From: Betaproteobacteria bacterium Ga0077540 | Lineage (GTDB): Bacteria; Pseudomonadota; Gammaproteobacteria; Burkholderiales; Methylophilaceae | Direction of reading: 5' to 3' | NCBI GenBank assembly: GCA_001464125.1 | Contig: LNEP01000014.1 | Location: forward strand, 124,001 to 188,000 | DNA: 64,000 nt | Shown here: piece by piece, positions 38,492-47,640 of the stretch | Position numbering within the stretch: position 1 is the first letter of the stretch | Layout: the number at the start of each line of letters is the position of its first letter | The notes under the pieces: model-generated | The model's database searches: none | What the model was told of the DNA's origin: nothing | Seen by the model: only the letters and a program-made list of their open reading frames with translations | Made by a program: the position numbers and the translations under genes

Positions 38492-40576
38492 TTATGGAAA
38501 GTTGTTTCCTACAATAAAAATTGAGCCTGAATAGGATCCTTGGAATCTGTCTATTGGTTTGCCAGTCCACAAAACAGAGTCATCATTCAAAGCCTTATAG
38601 CTAGGATCTTGTTGATTATATGGGTAGTATTTATTAGCCTTCAAAGTTACAGTCTTAGTATTACCAGCCCCTGTCAGTTGTGGCAATTTTGTACCAGCTG
38701 CAATCACTCCTACTAGATTAGCGCCGGGCTCTTTAATCAAATTCCACCTAACTGGTTCAGATCCGCTTAGCAATAGTACGATTGGTCGTTTCGACTTTTT
38801 AATTATTACATTAATGCCTGAGGACGACCTATCCTTAGCCTCATAAACGCCAATTGCTTCTATTTGAGCGTTAGATGGAATATTCCCCAGCATTCTATTC
38901 GTTGCTTCTGAGATAGCTTGCCTTTTTAGTTCGTTAGCTGCCAGACTATATTCACTCGCTGAATAAGATGTGTCTGATACAGAAGAATTAACAGCAGTCA
39001 TTGGTGAAGAGGACACATTTCGATTCTGCTCACTTTGCTTAAGTTGGTCCTGTAAAATCTTTTCTCTGAGCTCAGCTAGGTTTGTCACGGATGCGCTTTT
39101 CCCTCCTATTTTCTGCTGCACCCTACTTATCTCTTGGGCGGCATTCATTGCCGCTTCTCTAGCTTTAGCTATTCTCTCTTCATTTTCTAGAGCTGCTAGC
39201 TGTATTTCAAGTTTTCGACCTGCAACTACATTTGCAAGAGGCTCCGGCATTCCAATTTTCAGCTCGTCTGCTACCCAGACTTTTTGACGTTCTCTTCGCA
39301 TAAAGCCTGCGCGTCCATCCAGAGGATAAATCTCACCAGAGTTTGCCTCGACTGTTTCAACTGGGGATAAGGTCGAATTCTTCATATTTAACACCCAAGG
39401 CTGATAGCGGCTTCCTCCGGCAGAATGATGGTAACTATCAACTAAAATTGTGTCCTCACCCAGTTTGGCGGCGTATCTACTCAGCAGCAAATCTTTTGTT
39501 TCGAATACCTTTTCCTCACCTGTCTCAAAATTAACGAGCATAAAATTTTGATGCCCTGTAGAAAAGGCAATGGCCTTTCCGCTAAGCATCAGTGATAGTG
39601 TGTTCGGATTAACTCCTTCTTTGGAAGTAAGTTTGAAACTTTTAACAATTGAACTATAAATTCCCTCTGCCGAGCGGGTATTTTCGACTAACAATATCTC
39701 CGAATAAGAACCAATCAGAACACGAGATGGTGAGTCATTAATTGGTAGCGCCCAAGAGCCATAACCATCAGGCGCAGATGGATAAGATTTAATCTCAGTC
39801 GTTTTGAAATCAACCAACATCGTCACATTTTTGCCGTTTATAAATTTTTTTACTAATACAGAGTCAATTTCAGGGAGCCAAGCATCAAGCTCGGGGAAGT
39901 CCTTTGCTAGCCATAGATTTTCCCCACTTTCTGTACTGATAAAACGAATGTCTCGATTGTTAACAGGGATGGCAACCACTCTACCATTGGGAGATATTGA
40001 AAAATTTCTCTGAGACGCGTCTGAGATCAGTGGCAGATTGATAATCTTTTTCCCACTAGGGATTTCAACGGAAACAAACACGTTCCGCTCACCTCTGATA
40101 ACAGCTACTCCTGCTTTTGCGGCTGACTTAGCCGAGCTCACCTGAATGCCATCTGCAGAATGGATTATAGAAGGTAATCCTATTTTTGTTAGTGGGCGCA
40201 GTGGCTCTCCGGATAGATGGATACCAACGAGTTTAAGACCAATAAGCTGTAGCAATTGCTCATCTTGCTCTCTCAGGCAGTCTTGATCTAATTTCAACTT
40301 TTTGACAATTTCGACTGAGTCAAATCGACTAATGCTGATGCCTTGAGCACAAGTAAGCGCTCTGAGTGCTAGTTTTGATTCATAGATGTTTCTAAATAAA
40401 ACCTCAGACTTATCGCTTTTCGGTGCTATGGCATCAAGATTTTCTAACGAAATGCGTACATCAGCACTAGGAGGGAATGCTTTGGTGATTTTTTCTATTG
40501 GCGATAGTTGAATGTCCATATGCCAGCCAAAGGCAAGTCCAGATATCAATAAACAGAGTGCTAGTAACTTATACAT
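38492..40576 (-). CDS. Secreted protein of unknown function, paralog B (propeller-like middle, coiled/Ala-rich linker, C-terminal beta domain)
   Basis: 694 aa; hydrophobic N-terminus MYKLLALCLLISGLAFGW; shared motifs LSPIEKITKAFPPSADVRISLE, SISPNGRVVAIPV; C-terminal VGVYEAKDRSSSGINVIIKKSKRPIVLLLSGSEPVRWNLIKEPGANLVGVI. Confidence 0.85.
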   Translation of the reverse strand: MYKLLALCLLISGLAFGWHMDIQLSPIEKITKAFPPSADVRISLENLDAIAPKSDKSEVLFRNIYESKLALRALTCAQGISISRFDSVEIVKKLKLDQDCLREQDEQLLQLIGLKLVGIHLSGEPLRPLTKIGLPSIIHSADGIQVSSAKSAAKAGVAVIRGERNVFVSVEIPSGKKIINLPLISDASQRNFSISPNGRVVAIPVNNRDIRFISTESGENLWLAKDFPELDAWLPEIDSVLVKKFINGKNVTMLVDFKTTEIKSYPSAPDGYGSWALPINDSPSRVLIGSYSEILLVENTRSAEGIYSSIVKSFKLTSKEGVNPNTLSLMLSGKAIAFSTGHQNFMLVNFETGEEKVFETKDLLLSRYAAKLGEDTILVDSYHHSAGGSRYQPWVLNMKNSTLSPVETVEANSGEIYPLDGRAGFMRRERQKVWVADELKIGMPEPLANVVAGRKLEIQLAALENEERIAKAREAAMNAAQEISRVQQKIGGKSASVTNLAELREKILQDQLKQSEQNRNVSSSPMTAVNSSVSDTSYSASEYSLAANELKRQAISEATNRMLGNIPSNAQIEAIGVYEAKDRSSSGINVIIKKSKRPIVLLLSGSEPVRWNLIKEPGANLVGVIAAGTKLPQLTGAGNTKTVTLKANKYYPYNQQDPSYKALNDDSVLWTGKPIDRFQGSYSGSIFIVGNNFP

Positions 40577-40618
40577 ATTTTCTCTTATAACTAATAGCAG
40601 AAATGGTTTAATTAAAGC

Positions 40619-42598
40619 TTAATTACCCACTGAGAATGCAAGGCCTGACTCTGCGCCATGAAACTTTTCTATTCTTTTCCCATCTTTTTCTAAAATCTCT
40701 TGCTCAAAACTCTTGTATTCCGGACTGTTTTTATCAAAAGCGCAATTGCCGATTCTTAGACTTTGTTGTGTCGAGTATTCCGTGTTATCAAGATTGACTG
40801 AGGAAAATGGCTGTCCTGAATATTTTATTTGTTGAAATACTCCAATTAATCTGGAACCTGGTAATTTGATAATTTTCCAGTTCACAGTTGTACATGAACT
40901 TAAAAACAGAAATATAGGCCTATCAGTTTTCTGAATCGTCACTTGAATCTCGTTAGATGTGACATTCTTGGCATTCTTTACACCAACAAACTCATATCTG
41001 GTGTTGGTCGGCATTTTTGAATTTAGAAAGCTGGATTTCATTAGGGTTGTATTAGGTAAATTGCTTTGAATAGATTTTCCAGCGCCCCCCTGTAATGAAT
41101 GCCCGGTTGTTGGGTTTATGCGACGAGGCATTTGCTCCATTTCGGGTTGAGGTTCATCATCGACTGGTATACCAAAGAGTGCAATTTCTCGCTCGCTTTG
41201 TGCTTTTTCCAACATTAATTTAACTTGTTCCTCTGCTTTTCTTTCAGCAACCAGGCTAGCTAAAGGTTGAGACGGAGTCGTCTCTATATTATTGCCCACC
41301 CACAATTTTCCATTTTTTAATTTTTGAAATCCTTGCCCATCATTTAATGCAGATAGCATATGATTGTCACCATCATCTGCAAGCACTTTGGAAACGCTCA
41401 AATTTTTCAGATTGAATATAACTTGTGTATCACTGTTATTTAGTTTTGTTAGTAATCTCTCATCGTCAATTTTTTCAAATTTGTTATCCAAAATGGGATA
41501 CGTCTCAATCTGACTCAATGTGCCATCGTCTAGTGCGTATCTAGCCAAGAATTTATACATTGTAAAAATGGCCACGTTGCCATTCATCATAACTATTGGA
41601 GCTTTGGCGGGGCTATACTGATTTTGCTTTGGATAAAATTCTTTGACGATGGTTGATTTAATTCCTGAAGCAGTTCTCTCATTTTGAGCAATATAAAATG
41701 CATTATCAGTACCAACTAAAACATGCTCTGATGAGGGGCTTGCTACTGTCCCCCAACGCAATGGTTTCGTGTCAATTTCATACGGGATCACTTTGCCAGT
41801 AAGGAAGTCTGCCATCAAAATTGAGTTGTTAGTGTTATGTTTTAATAGCGCTGCAGACATTTTAGGCAGCCAAGCCTCAAGAGTGATGGTTTGATCTATG
41901 CGACCAAGTATGTTGCCTGTTTCGGTATCTAAAAATAACATCTCGTTATTGGCGTATGGTTTATGCACCGGCACTGCGGCTATGCGTCCATTGGGAGATA
42001 GTGAAATTTGACGTATATCAGCGCCATAAACGGGACCTAATTTGACAATCTTTTCACCAGCTTTAATATCAACAGACATCAATAACGTAGAGCCATTCGA
42101 GGCACCTTCTTCGCCAGCTAATACTGCAATACCGGATCCAGCAGAAAACGTTGCAGCTGCAGTGGACCAATTGCTTGGTTGATAAATAAATATGTTTTTG
42201 TCTAGTGCAACCTGTGGTCTCAAGGCCGGTTGACTGAGTCGTAAGCTTATGCGTCGCATTCCAAGGTGCTGCAGAAGCATATTGTCCATGGCTTCTAAGC
42301 AGTTAGATTGAATAGGTAGCTGTTTAACTTTTTTTAGAGAGTCGAGCCGACTTAGAGTTAAGCCTTTGATACAGGTGTGATACCTGTAAGCCAAGAGCTC
42401 ATCGTACCTCGAGCTAATTGACTTAAAAGGGATGTTATTGGTCGAAGCTAAGGATTCAGTATCCTCAAGAGCAATTGTAACTTCAGCACTAGGTGGGAAT
42501 GCTAAATTGAATTTTTCTTGTGGAGAGAGAGCGAAATCTACACTCCATCCATATATTAGGGTCCCCAAGAGCACGCATAGTATTATTGTTTTACGCAT
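40619..42598 (-). CDS. Secreted protein of unknown function, paralog A
   Basis: 659 aa; MRKTIILCVLLGTLIYGWSVDFALSPQEKFNLAFPPSAEVTIALE, SLSPNGRIAAVPV, VGVKNAKNVTSNEIQVTIQKTDRPIFLFLSSCTTVNWKIIKLPGSRLIGVF, collinear with the downstream ORF. Confidence 0.85.
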   Translation of the reverse strand: MRKTIILCVLLGTLIYGWSVDFALSPQEKFNLAFPPSAEVTIALEDTESLASTNNIPFKSISSRYDELLAYRYHTCIKGLTLSRLDSLKKVKQLPIQSNCLEAMDNMLLQHLGMRRISLRLSQPALRPQVALDKNIFIYQPSNWSTAAATFSAGSGIAVLAGEEGASNGSTLLMSVDIKAGEKIVKLGPVYGADIRQISLSPNGRIAAVPVHKPYANNEMLFLDTETGNILGRIDQTITLEAWLPKMSAALLKHNTNNSILMADFLTGKVIPYEIDTKPLRWGTVASPSSEHVLVGTDNAFYIAQNERTASGIKSTIVKEFYPKQNQYSPAKAPIVMMNGNVAIFTMYKFLARYALDDGTLSQIETYPILDNKFEKIDDERLLTKLNNSDTQVIFNLKNLSVSKVLADDGDNHMLSALNDGQGFQKLKNGKLWVGNNIETTPSQPLASLVAERKAEEQVKLMLEKAQSEREIALFGIPVDDEPQPEMEQMPRRINPTTGHSLQGGAGKSIQSNLPNTTLMKSSFLNSKMPTNTRYEFVGVKNAKNVTSNEIQVTIQKTDRPIFLFLSSCTTVNWKIIKLPGSRLIGVFQQIKYSGQPFSSVNLDNTEYSTQQSLRIGNCAFDKNSPEYKSFEQEILEKDGKRIEKFHGAESGLAFSVGN

Positions 42599-42904
42599 AT
42601 TATTTTTTTCTTTTTAACGTTAAGTCACATACAACTGCAAGCAGATAGTAATTAATTTAAAGTTATGAGGCAATTAGTTTTAAGGATGCAACTTTCCTAA
42701 CGTAATGTAAGGCTTTTTTTAATAAATTCTTTGCTGGGATATATCGCTTGTCAATTTATTCGTTATCAATTGCATGCTGCAAGCTTTATGTAAAGTTAAA
42801 AGTCCAAGGTTGCTGGAACTCTTCATTGCAGTAGATTGGGATAGTATGGGCATGTACAAAAAATTTTTGTAATACATTGAGTTTTTGAATGTTTAATAAC
42901 TCAG

Positions 42905-42981
42905 TGGCGCGCTCGGCGGGAGTCGAACCCACGACCTTTGGCTTCGGAAACCAACACTCTATCCAACTGAGCTACGAGCGC
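42905..42981 (-). tRNA. tRNA-Arg (anticodon CCG), CCA encoded
   Basis: Minus strand GCGCTCGTAGCTCAGTTGGATAGAGTGTTGGTTTCCGAAGCCAAAGGTCGTGGGTTCGACTCCCGCCGAGCGCGCCA: 7-bp acceptor stem, loop TTCCGAA, T-loop GGTTCGACTCC. Confidence 0.95.
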
Positions 42982-43077
42982 AACTTGCGGATTATAACAA
43001 AATAGCCATGCGAACATTGCCAATCTTTTACCTGAGCAAACTTAAATGTATAATGCATAACTTAATTCAAACTAAAC

Positions 43078-43608
43078 ATGGGAAAACAGGCAATGGGGAA
43101 AAAAGAAGAGGGTTATTCTAGTTCTAGCTTTTGGCAGTTGATGATCGCTATTCCGGGCAGCATTATTGGTTTTACAGTGCTGATTTCCGCGCTTGCTTAT
43201 TTCTTTGGAAGCGGGGAAACAGCGCCTGCACCAGCTGCAGCACCTGCGCCAGCCGCTGAAGTTGTAACCAAAGCGGATGAAAATATTGCCCCAGTAGCAG
43301 AGGTGCAAGTGGCTGAAGCCGCGACTGAAAAAGTAGAAAAAACAGGCCAAGAAGTGGTGACCGCTGTATGTTCAATGTGCCATGCAGCCGGTTTGATGGA
43401 GTCACCAAAACTGGGCGACAAAGGCCAATGGGCACCGCGCATTGCTCAAGGTTATGAAACCTTAGTGAAACATGCGATTGAAGGTATCCGTAACATGCCA
43501 GCACGTGGCGGCAATCCTGATTTGACTGACAACGAGATTGCAAGCGCGGTTGCAGTGATGGCAAATGATGCAGGTGCGAGCTTTGACCCTGCAACACTGA
43601 AAAAATAA
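43078..43608 (+). CDS. Cytochrome c5-like monoheme protein with N-terminal TM anchor and Ala/Pro linker
   Basis: AVCSMCHAAGLMESPKLGDKGQWAPRIAQGYETLVKHAIEGIRNMPARGGNPDLTDNEIASAVAVMA; CXXCH present. Confidence 0.93.
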   Translation: MGKQAMGKKEEGYSSSSFWQLMIAIPGSIIGFTVLISALAYFFGSGETAPAPAAAPAPAAEVVTKADENIAPVAEVQVAEAATEKVEKTGQEVVTAVCSMCHAAGLMESPKLGDKGQWAPRIAQGYETLVKHAIEGIRNMPARGGNPDLTDNEIASAVAVMANDAGASFDPATLKK

Positions 43609-43625
43609 TTGAATTACTTTTACGC

Positions 43626-43654
43626 AAAGCCGCTTAAATTTTAAGCGGCTTTTT
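43626..43654 (+). terminator. Rho-independent terminator after cytochrome c5
   Basis: AAAGCCGCTTAA-ATT-TTAAGCGGCTTTTTTT. Confidence 0.9.
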
Positions 43655-43668
43655 TTCTGGGTAAACGC

Positions 43669-44484
43669 ATGGCGACATATGCAATTGGTGATGTTCAGGG
43701 CTGCTTTTATGCTTTCCAAGCATTGCTCACCAAGCTAAATTTTAATCCAACCCGCGATCGCATTTGGCTGGTCGGTGACATGATTAACCGTGGCACTGGA
43801 TCGCTTGAGATGTTGCGATGGTGTGTGGCAAATCAGCATGTGATTAAGGTGGTGTTGGGGAACCATGATTTGCATGCGATTGCAGTGGCGCATAGCATAC
43901 GTCCGCCGCATCGCAGCGATACATTGCAGCCTGTATTAAATGCACATGACGGGATGCAATTGCTAGAGTGGTTACGTCACCAGCCCTTAATGTTGGTAGA
44001 AGATGATATTGCGATGGTACATGCTGGGATGTTGCCGCAATGGTCGATAAACCAAGCGTTAGGCTATGCTGCAGAAGTTGAGGCGGTGTTGCAACATAAC
44101 AATTACATTCAGTTTTTGCAGCACATGTATGGCAATCACCCTCATGTTTGGCATGATGATCTACAAGGAATGGAACGCTTAAGACTCATCACAAACGCTT
44201 TTACACGTATGCGTATCTGCAATGCTTTAGGTGAGTTAGATTACGGATTTAAAGGCGAGCTCGCTGATATCCCCCCTGGTTTTATGCCTTGGTTTCAGGT
44301 GCCTAACCGCTTGTCAGGAGATACGACTATCGTTTGTGGGCATTGGTCTGCATTAGGGTTGCATCAGCAGGATAATGTGCGTGCGCTGGATACTGGCTGT
44401 TTGTGGGGTGGGCAATTAACAGCTCTATGCTTAGAAACCGAAGCAATTACCCAAGTGGATTTTGACCCCAGAGATAAAGATTAA
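43669..44484 (+). CDS. apaH: Symmetrical bis(5'-nucleosyl)-tetraphosphatase
   Basis: MATYAIGDVQGCFYAFQALLTKLNFNPTRDRIWLVGDMINRGTGSLEMLRW; VLGNHDLHAIAVAH. Confidence 0.95.
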   Translation: MATYAIGDVQGCFYAFQALLTKLNFNPTRDRIWLVGDMINRGTGSLEMLRWCVANQHVIKVVLGNHDLHAIAVAHSIRPPHRSDTLQPVLNAHDGMQLLEWLRHQPLMLVEDDIAMVHAGMLPQWSINQALGYAAEVEAVLQHNNYIQFLQHMYGNHPHVWHDDLQGMERLRLITNAFTRMRICNALGELDYGFKGELADIPPGFMPWFQVPNRLSGDTTIVCGHWSALGLHQQDNVRALDTGCLWGGQLTALCLETEAITQVDFDPRDKD

Positions 44485-45254
44485 GCTTGGTTAAGGGGGC
44501 GATAACGCTGTTTGAACTTGGCCAATATCGCCTCACGCGCGGCGTGGCTAACTGTTTGCCGAGTCTGACCAGCACAGGCAATAGGAGCTAGAAAGTGTAG
44601 TTCAACCACTGGATGTCGCACTCGTAATATCTGATCCATAGATTCAATCATTGACGTTTCTCCTGCATAAGCCATCGCTAAATTTGGCTGACCGTCTGGA
44701 GTTGGGTAATAAATAGTCAAAGGCCATATGTTAGCTTTTGCATCAATCGCCGCCTGAATAATGCTGGTTTTAAAAGGCAACACATGCGTGCCATCGGTGG
44801 TAGTACCCTCTGGAAAAAAACAAACATTTTCTAATTGAATCAGGCTATCTGTAGTGATCTCTACGATACGGGCGGCATCTTTGCGTATGGTGCGATTAAT
44901 GAAAAGAGTGCCTGATTTGGTAACGAGATAACCAAATACCGGCCAACTTTTGATTTCAAGTTTCGCAATAAAACGAACTGGAATGATGCTGTTGAGCGCG
45001 TGAATATCTGACCAAGAGATGTGATTAGCGACGAACATGGTTTGTCTTGTGCTGTCATCTGGTGCGGTGCCGAACACCGTTACGCGTATATTAAAACAGC
45101 TAAGTAAAAGACGGCACCACCATCGTATGATGCGCCCGCGCTGGTGCGCGTTGACCAATGGCAACACGCCTGCGGCAATTAATAAGCCGACAAGCGTATG
45201 CACGATGACCCGCGCGATGCGGAAATAACGAATAAGTGTTGGGGTTTGTTGCAA
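44481..45254 (-). CDS. 1-acyl-sn-glycerol-3-phosphate acyltransferase (PlsC/OlsA-like)
   Basis: FVANHISWSDIHAL (NHxxxxD), FFPEGTTTDG (FPEGT); downstream of an OlsB-like gene in the same orientation. Confidence 0.88.
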   Translation of the reverse strand: MQQTPTLIRYFRIARVIVHTLVGLLIAAGVLPLVNAHQRGRIIRWWCRLLLSCFNIRVTVFGTAPDDSTRQTMFVANHISWSDIHALNSIIPVRFIAKLEIKSWPVFGYLVTKSGTLFINRTIRKDAARIVEITTDSLIQLENVCFFPEGTTTDGTHVLPFKTSIIQAAIDAKANIWPLTIYYPTPDGQPNLAMAYAGETSMIESMDQILRVRHPVVELHFLAPIACAGQTRQTVSHAAREAILAKFKQRYRPLNQA

Positions 45255-45255
45255 A

Positions 45256-46005
45256 TTACTTTAAGAAATGCGCGGCATATCTTTTATTGATTCTCGATAA
45301 AGGCAACATTACCAGCATATCTGCTGTATTGAAATAGGCATCCCAAGCTGGTTCGCTACAAATATAGGCGCCAAGACGCAAATAGCCTTTAATTAACGGT
45401 GGGCAGGCCACCTGCATGTCTTGATTGAGTGCCTCAATCGGTAAACGATTGTGCGGGAACACATGATATTCCGGTGGTGCTAAATAGTCGTCCTTCAAGC
45501 GGTTAAACAGAGAAGCAGCAGCATGACCACCGTCGTTCATGGGTACGCTGGCGCAACCAATCATATATTCGTAGTGATGCATCTGCATGTATTTAGCCAA
45601 GCCCGCCCATAGCATAGTAATGGTGCCACCACTGCGGTAATCCTGATGCACACACGCGCGACCCACTTCAACAGTACGGTCAAACAAATGAGAGATGCGG
45701 CTTAAATCAAACTCGCCAGCTGAATAATAACCGCCAGCTTGAGCTGCTTGATGTGGGTTTAAAATACGATAGGTACCAATCACTTGATGTGTGCTGCTCT
45801 CGCGAACTAATAAGTGATCGCAAAAGGCATCAAATCCATCAATATCTAGTCCGCCAGTACCGCTCACTTGCGCGCCCATTTCCTCGGCAAATACTTTATA
45901 ACGCAAGCGCTGAGCTTCGGCGATTTCTGCTGGGGTGCGAGCAATAGACAGGTATAAGCGGCTTTGGGCTTGATTCGATTCTTGATTGAGTGCTTTTTGA
46001 AACAT
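45256..46005 (-). CDS. olsB: OlsB-like N-acyltransferase (GNAT hemolysin-type; ornithine lipid synthesis)
   Basis: LSIARTPAEIAEAQRLRYKVFAEEMGAQV...GLDIDGFDAFCDHLLVRES...VGTYRILNP...FDLSRISHLFDRTVEVGRACVHQDYRSGGTITMLWAGLAKYM. Confidence 0.85.
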   Translation of the reverse strand: MFQKALNQESNQAQSRLYLSIARTPAEIAEAQRLRYKVFAEEMGAQVSGTGGLDIDGFDAFCDHLLVRESSTHQVIGTYRILNPHQAAQAGGYYSAGEFDLSRISHLFDRTVEVGRACVHQDYRSGGTITMLWAGLAKYMQMHHYEYMIGCASVPMNDGGHAAASLFNRLKDDYLAPPEYHVFPHNRLPIEALNQDMQVACPPLIKGYLRLGAYICSEPAWDAYFNTADMLVMLPLSRINKRYAAHFLK

Positions 46006-46040
46006 ATCATCTCTCCGTGAATTTGAAGAGATGATAGGTA

Positions 46041-46084
46041 GGCTAGATGAACATTACATGACGGCGTAGTGACAGTTTAATGAA
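46041..46084 (-). promoter_or_regulatory. Candidate Pho box of four 11-bp direct repeats upstream of the olsB-like gene
   Basis: Minus-strand sequence GTTTCATTAAA CTGTCACTACG CCGTCATGTAA TGTTCATCTAG, ending 35 nt before the ATG at 46005, followed by a TATCAT -10-like hexamer. Confidence 0.65.
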
Positions 46085-46111
46085 ACGCCACCACTGGCTA
46101 ATAGATGAGCG

Positions 46112-46564
46112 TTAGTGAGTGACGCGCGAAGTCTCGCCGTTTTCTACAATACGCACTTTTTCGCCAGGACTAAACGCTTCGTCGGCTTCTTGTACAATTG
46201 CGATTAAACCACCGCCATCCAGTTTCACGGTGATTTCAATACCGTCTTTGCGGGTCACTACTTCCTCAGCAGCAGAGCCGGCAAGACCACCAGCCACCGC
46301 ACCAATCACTGCAGCAATAGCGCTCCCGCGGCCACCACCAACAGAACTGCCGGCAATGCCACCAATGGCGCCACCAGCTACAGTACCTACCGGAGATTTG
46401 GTACCTTCCAGTTTAACTTGGCGCACACTTTCTACTACGCCGGTTTTGACTGTCTGCACTTTACGCGCATCTTCGCGTTTATACACACTGCCCGAATTAG
46501 AGCTGGCACATGCCGCTAAAAAGGCTGTGATGGCGATAAGGCTTGCTAGTTTGATATAACGCAT
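46112..46564 (-). CDS. Glycine-zipper 2TM outer-membrane lipoprotein (SlyB/Pcp-like)
   Basis: Lipobox AFLAACASS; GGAIGGIAGSSVGGGRGSAIAAVIGAVAGGLAGSAAEE. Confidence 0.88.
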   Translation of the reverse strand: MRYIKLASLIAITAFLAACASSNSGSVYKREDARKVQTVKTGVVESVRQVKLEGTKSPVGTVAGGAIGGIAGSSVGGGRGSAIAAVIGAVAGGLAGSAAEEVVTRKDGIEITVKLDGGGLIAIVQEADEAFSPGEKVRIVENGETSRVTH

Positions 46565-46600
46565 AGGATGCTCCTAAAGTGATCGTTTTGGTTGTGTAAG

Positions 46601-47560
46601 TTATGGTTGCGTAAGTTTTTCTGTAGCGGCCACTTCTTTGACCAGCGCATGGCTATAGATGTTCTCAATTTCTTCACGCGTTGGCTGATGATTTTGTCCG
46701 CCACGGCTGGCGATTTTAATTGCACCCATGGTTGAAGCTAGTCTGCCACACGTTGGCCAATCCCAGCCTCTGACAATTCCATACAGCAATCCTGCACGGT
46801 ATGCATCACCACAGCCAGTGGGATCTACTATCTTATCTGCGTTAACGCACGGAATCTCAAAAAGTTGACCATCCGCATAAATTTGCGAGCCATTACCGCC
46901 TAAAGTGACAATCAATGCTTTTACTTTCCCTGCAAGCTGTTCAAGGCTTAAGCCAGTTTTGTCTTGAATCACTTGTGATTCATAATCGTTCACCGCCAGA
47001 TAATCAGCCATCTCGATAAAGTGTAACAACTCTTCACCATTGAACATGGGCAAACCTTGGCCGGGGTCAAACATAAATGGAATCCCTGCTTCATGACATT
47101 CACGCGCATGCTGGAACATCCCATCTCGGCCATCCGGTGCAATAATGGCAAGGCTAACGTCTTTGGTGTCTTTAACGCTGTTTTGATGTGATTCCACCAT
47201 CGCACCAGGGTGGAAAGCAGTAATCTGGTTATCTTCAGTATCCGTCGTAATAAAAGCTTGTGCGGTAAAGCTGTTAGCAATTGGCTTAATATGCGCTTGA
47301 TTCAATTGGTACTTCTCTAACCATTTGGCGTAGGGTGAAAAGTCTTCACCAACGGTAGCCATAATGAGTGGATTGCCTTCCAATAACTGCAGGTTGTATG
47401 CAATGTTGCCGGCAGTACCGCCAAACTCTCTACGCATTTCCGGTACATAAAAAGCCACACTCAATTTATGAATCTTGTCTGGCAAGATATGATTTTTGAA
47501 TTGATCTTGAAACACCATGATGGTGTCGTAAGCAAGTGAACCACAAATAAGAATATGCAT
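46601..47560 (-). CDS. PfkB-family carbohydrate kinase (adenosine kinase-like)
   Basis: MHILICGSLAYDTIMVFQDQFKNHILPDKIHKLSVAFYVPEMRREFGGTAGNIAYNLQLLEG; DPTGCGDAYRAGLLYG. ORF extends to 47617; ATG 47560 preferred. Confidence 0.9.
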   Translation of the reverse strand: MHILICGSLAYDTIMVFQDQFKNHILPDKIHKLSVAFYVPEMRREFGGTAGNIAYNLQLLEGNPLIMATVGEDFSPYAKWLEKYQLNQAHIKPIANSFTAQAFITTDTEDNQITAFHPGAMVESHQNSVKDTKDVSLAIIAPDGRDGMFQHARECHEAGIPFMFDPGQGLPMFNGEELLHFIEMADYLAVNDYESQVIQDKTGLSLEQLAGKVKALIVTLGGNGSQIYADGQLFEIPCVNADKIVDPTGCGDAYRAGLLYGIVRGWDWPTCGRLASTMGAIKIASRGGQNHQPTREEIENIYSHALVKEVAATEKLTQP

Positions 47561-47640
47561 GATAAGCGTACAAAATGATAATGCGCCATTATCCTGTAGC
47601 TTAGCAGCGCAAAGCAAGCTTTACGCGCTGGTAGGGGAGA

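Noticed and set aside
38194-42904. Genomic island inserted at the 3' end of tRNA-Arg
   Set aside because: The tRNA orientation and apparent A+T richness fit, but no integrase, transposase or duplicated tRNA 3' end (direct repeat) was seen near 38.2 kb, so it is kept only as a hypothesis within the paralog finding.
43200-43265. GCxCCx-type short repeat
   Set aside because: Simple Ala/Pro linker coding sequence (APAPAAAPAPAAE) between TM anchor and heme domain, not a DNA-level repeat element.
43172-43627. 151-aa antisense ORF over cytochrome c5
   Set aside because: Gln/Leu-rich reading created by the Ala/Pro-rich linker on the opposite strand; covers the CXXCH gene and a terminator.
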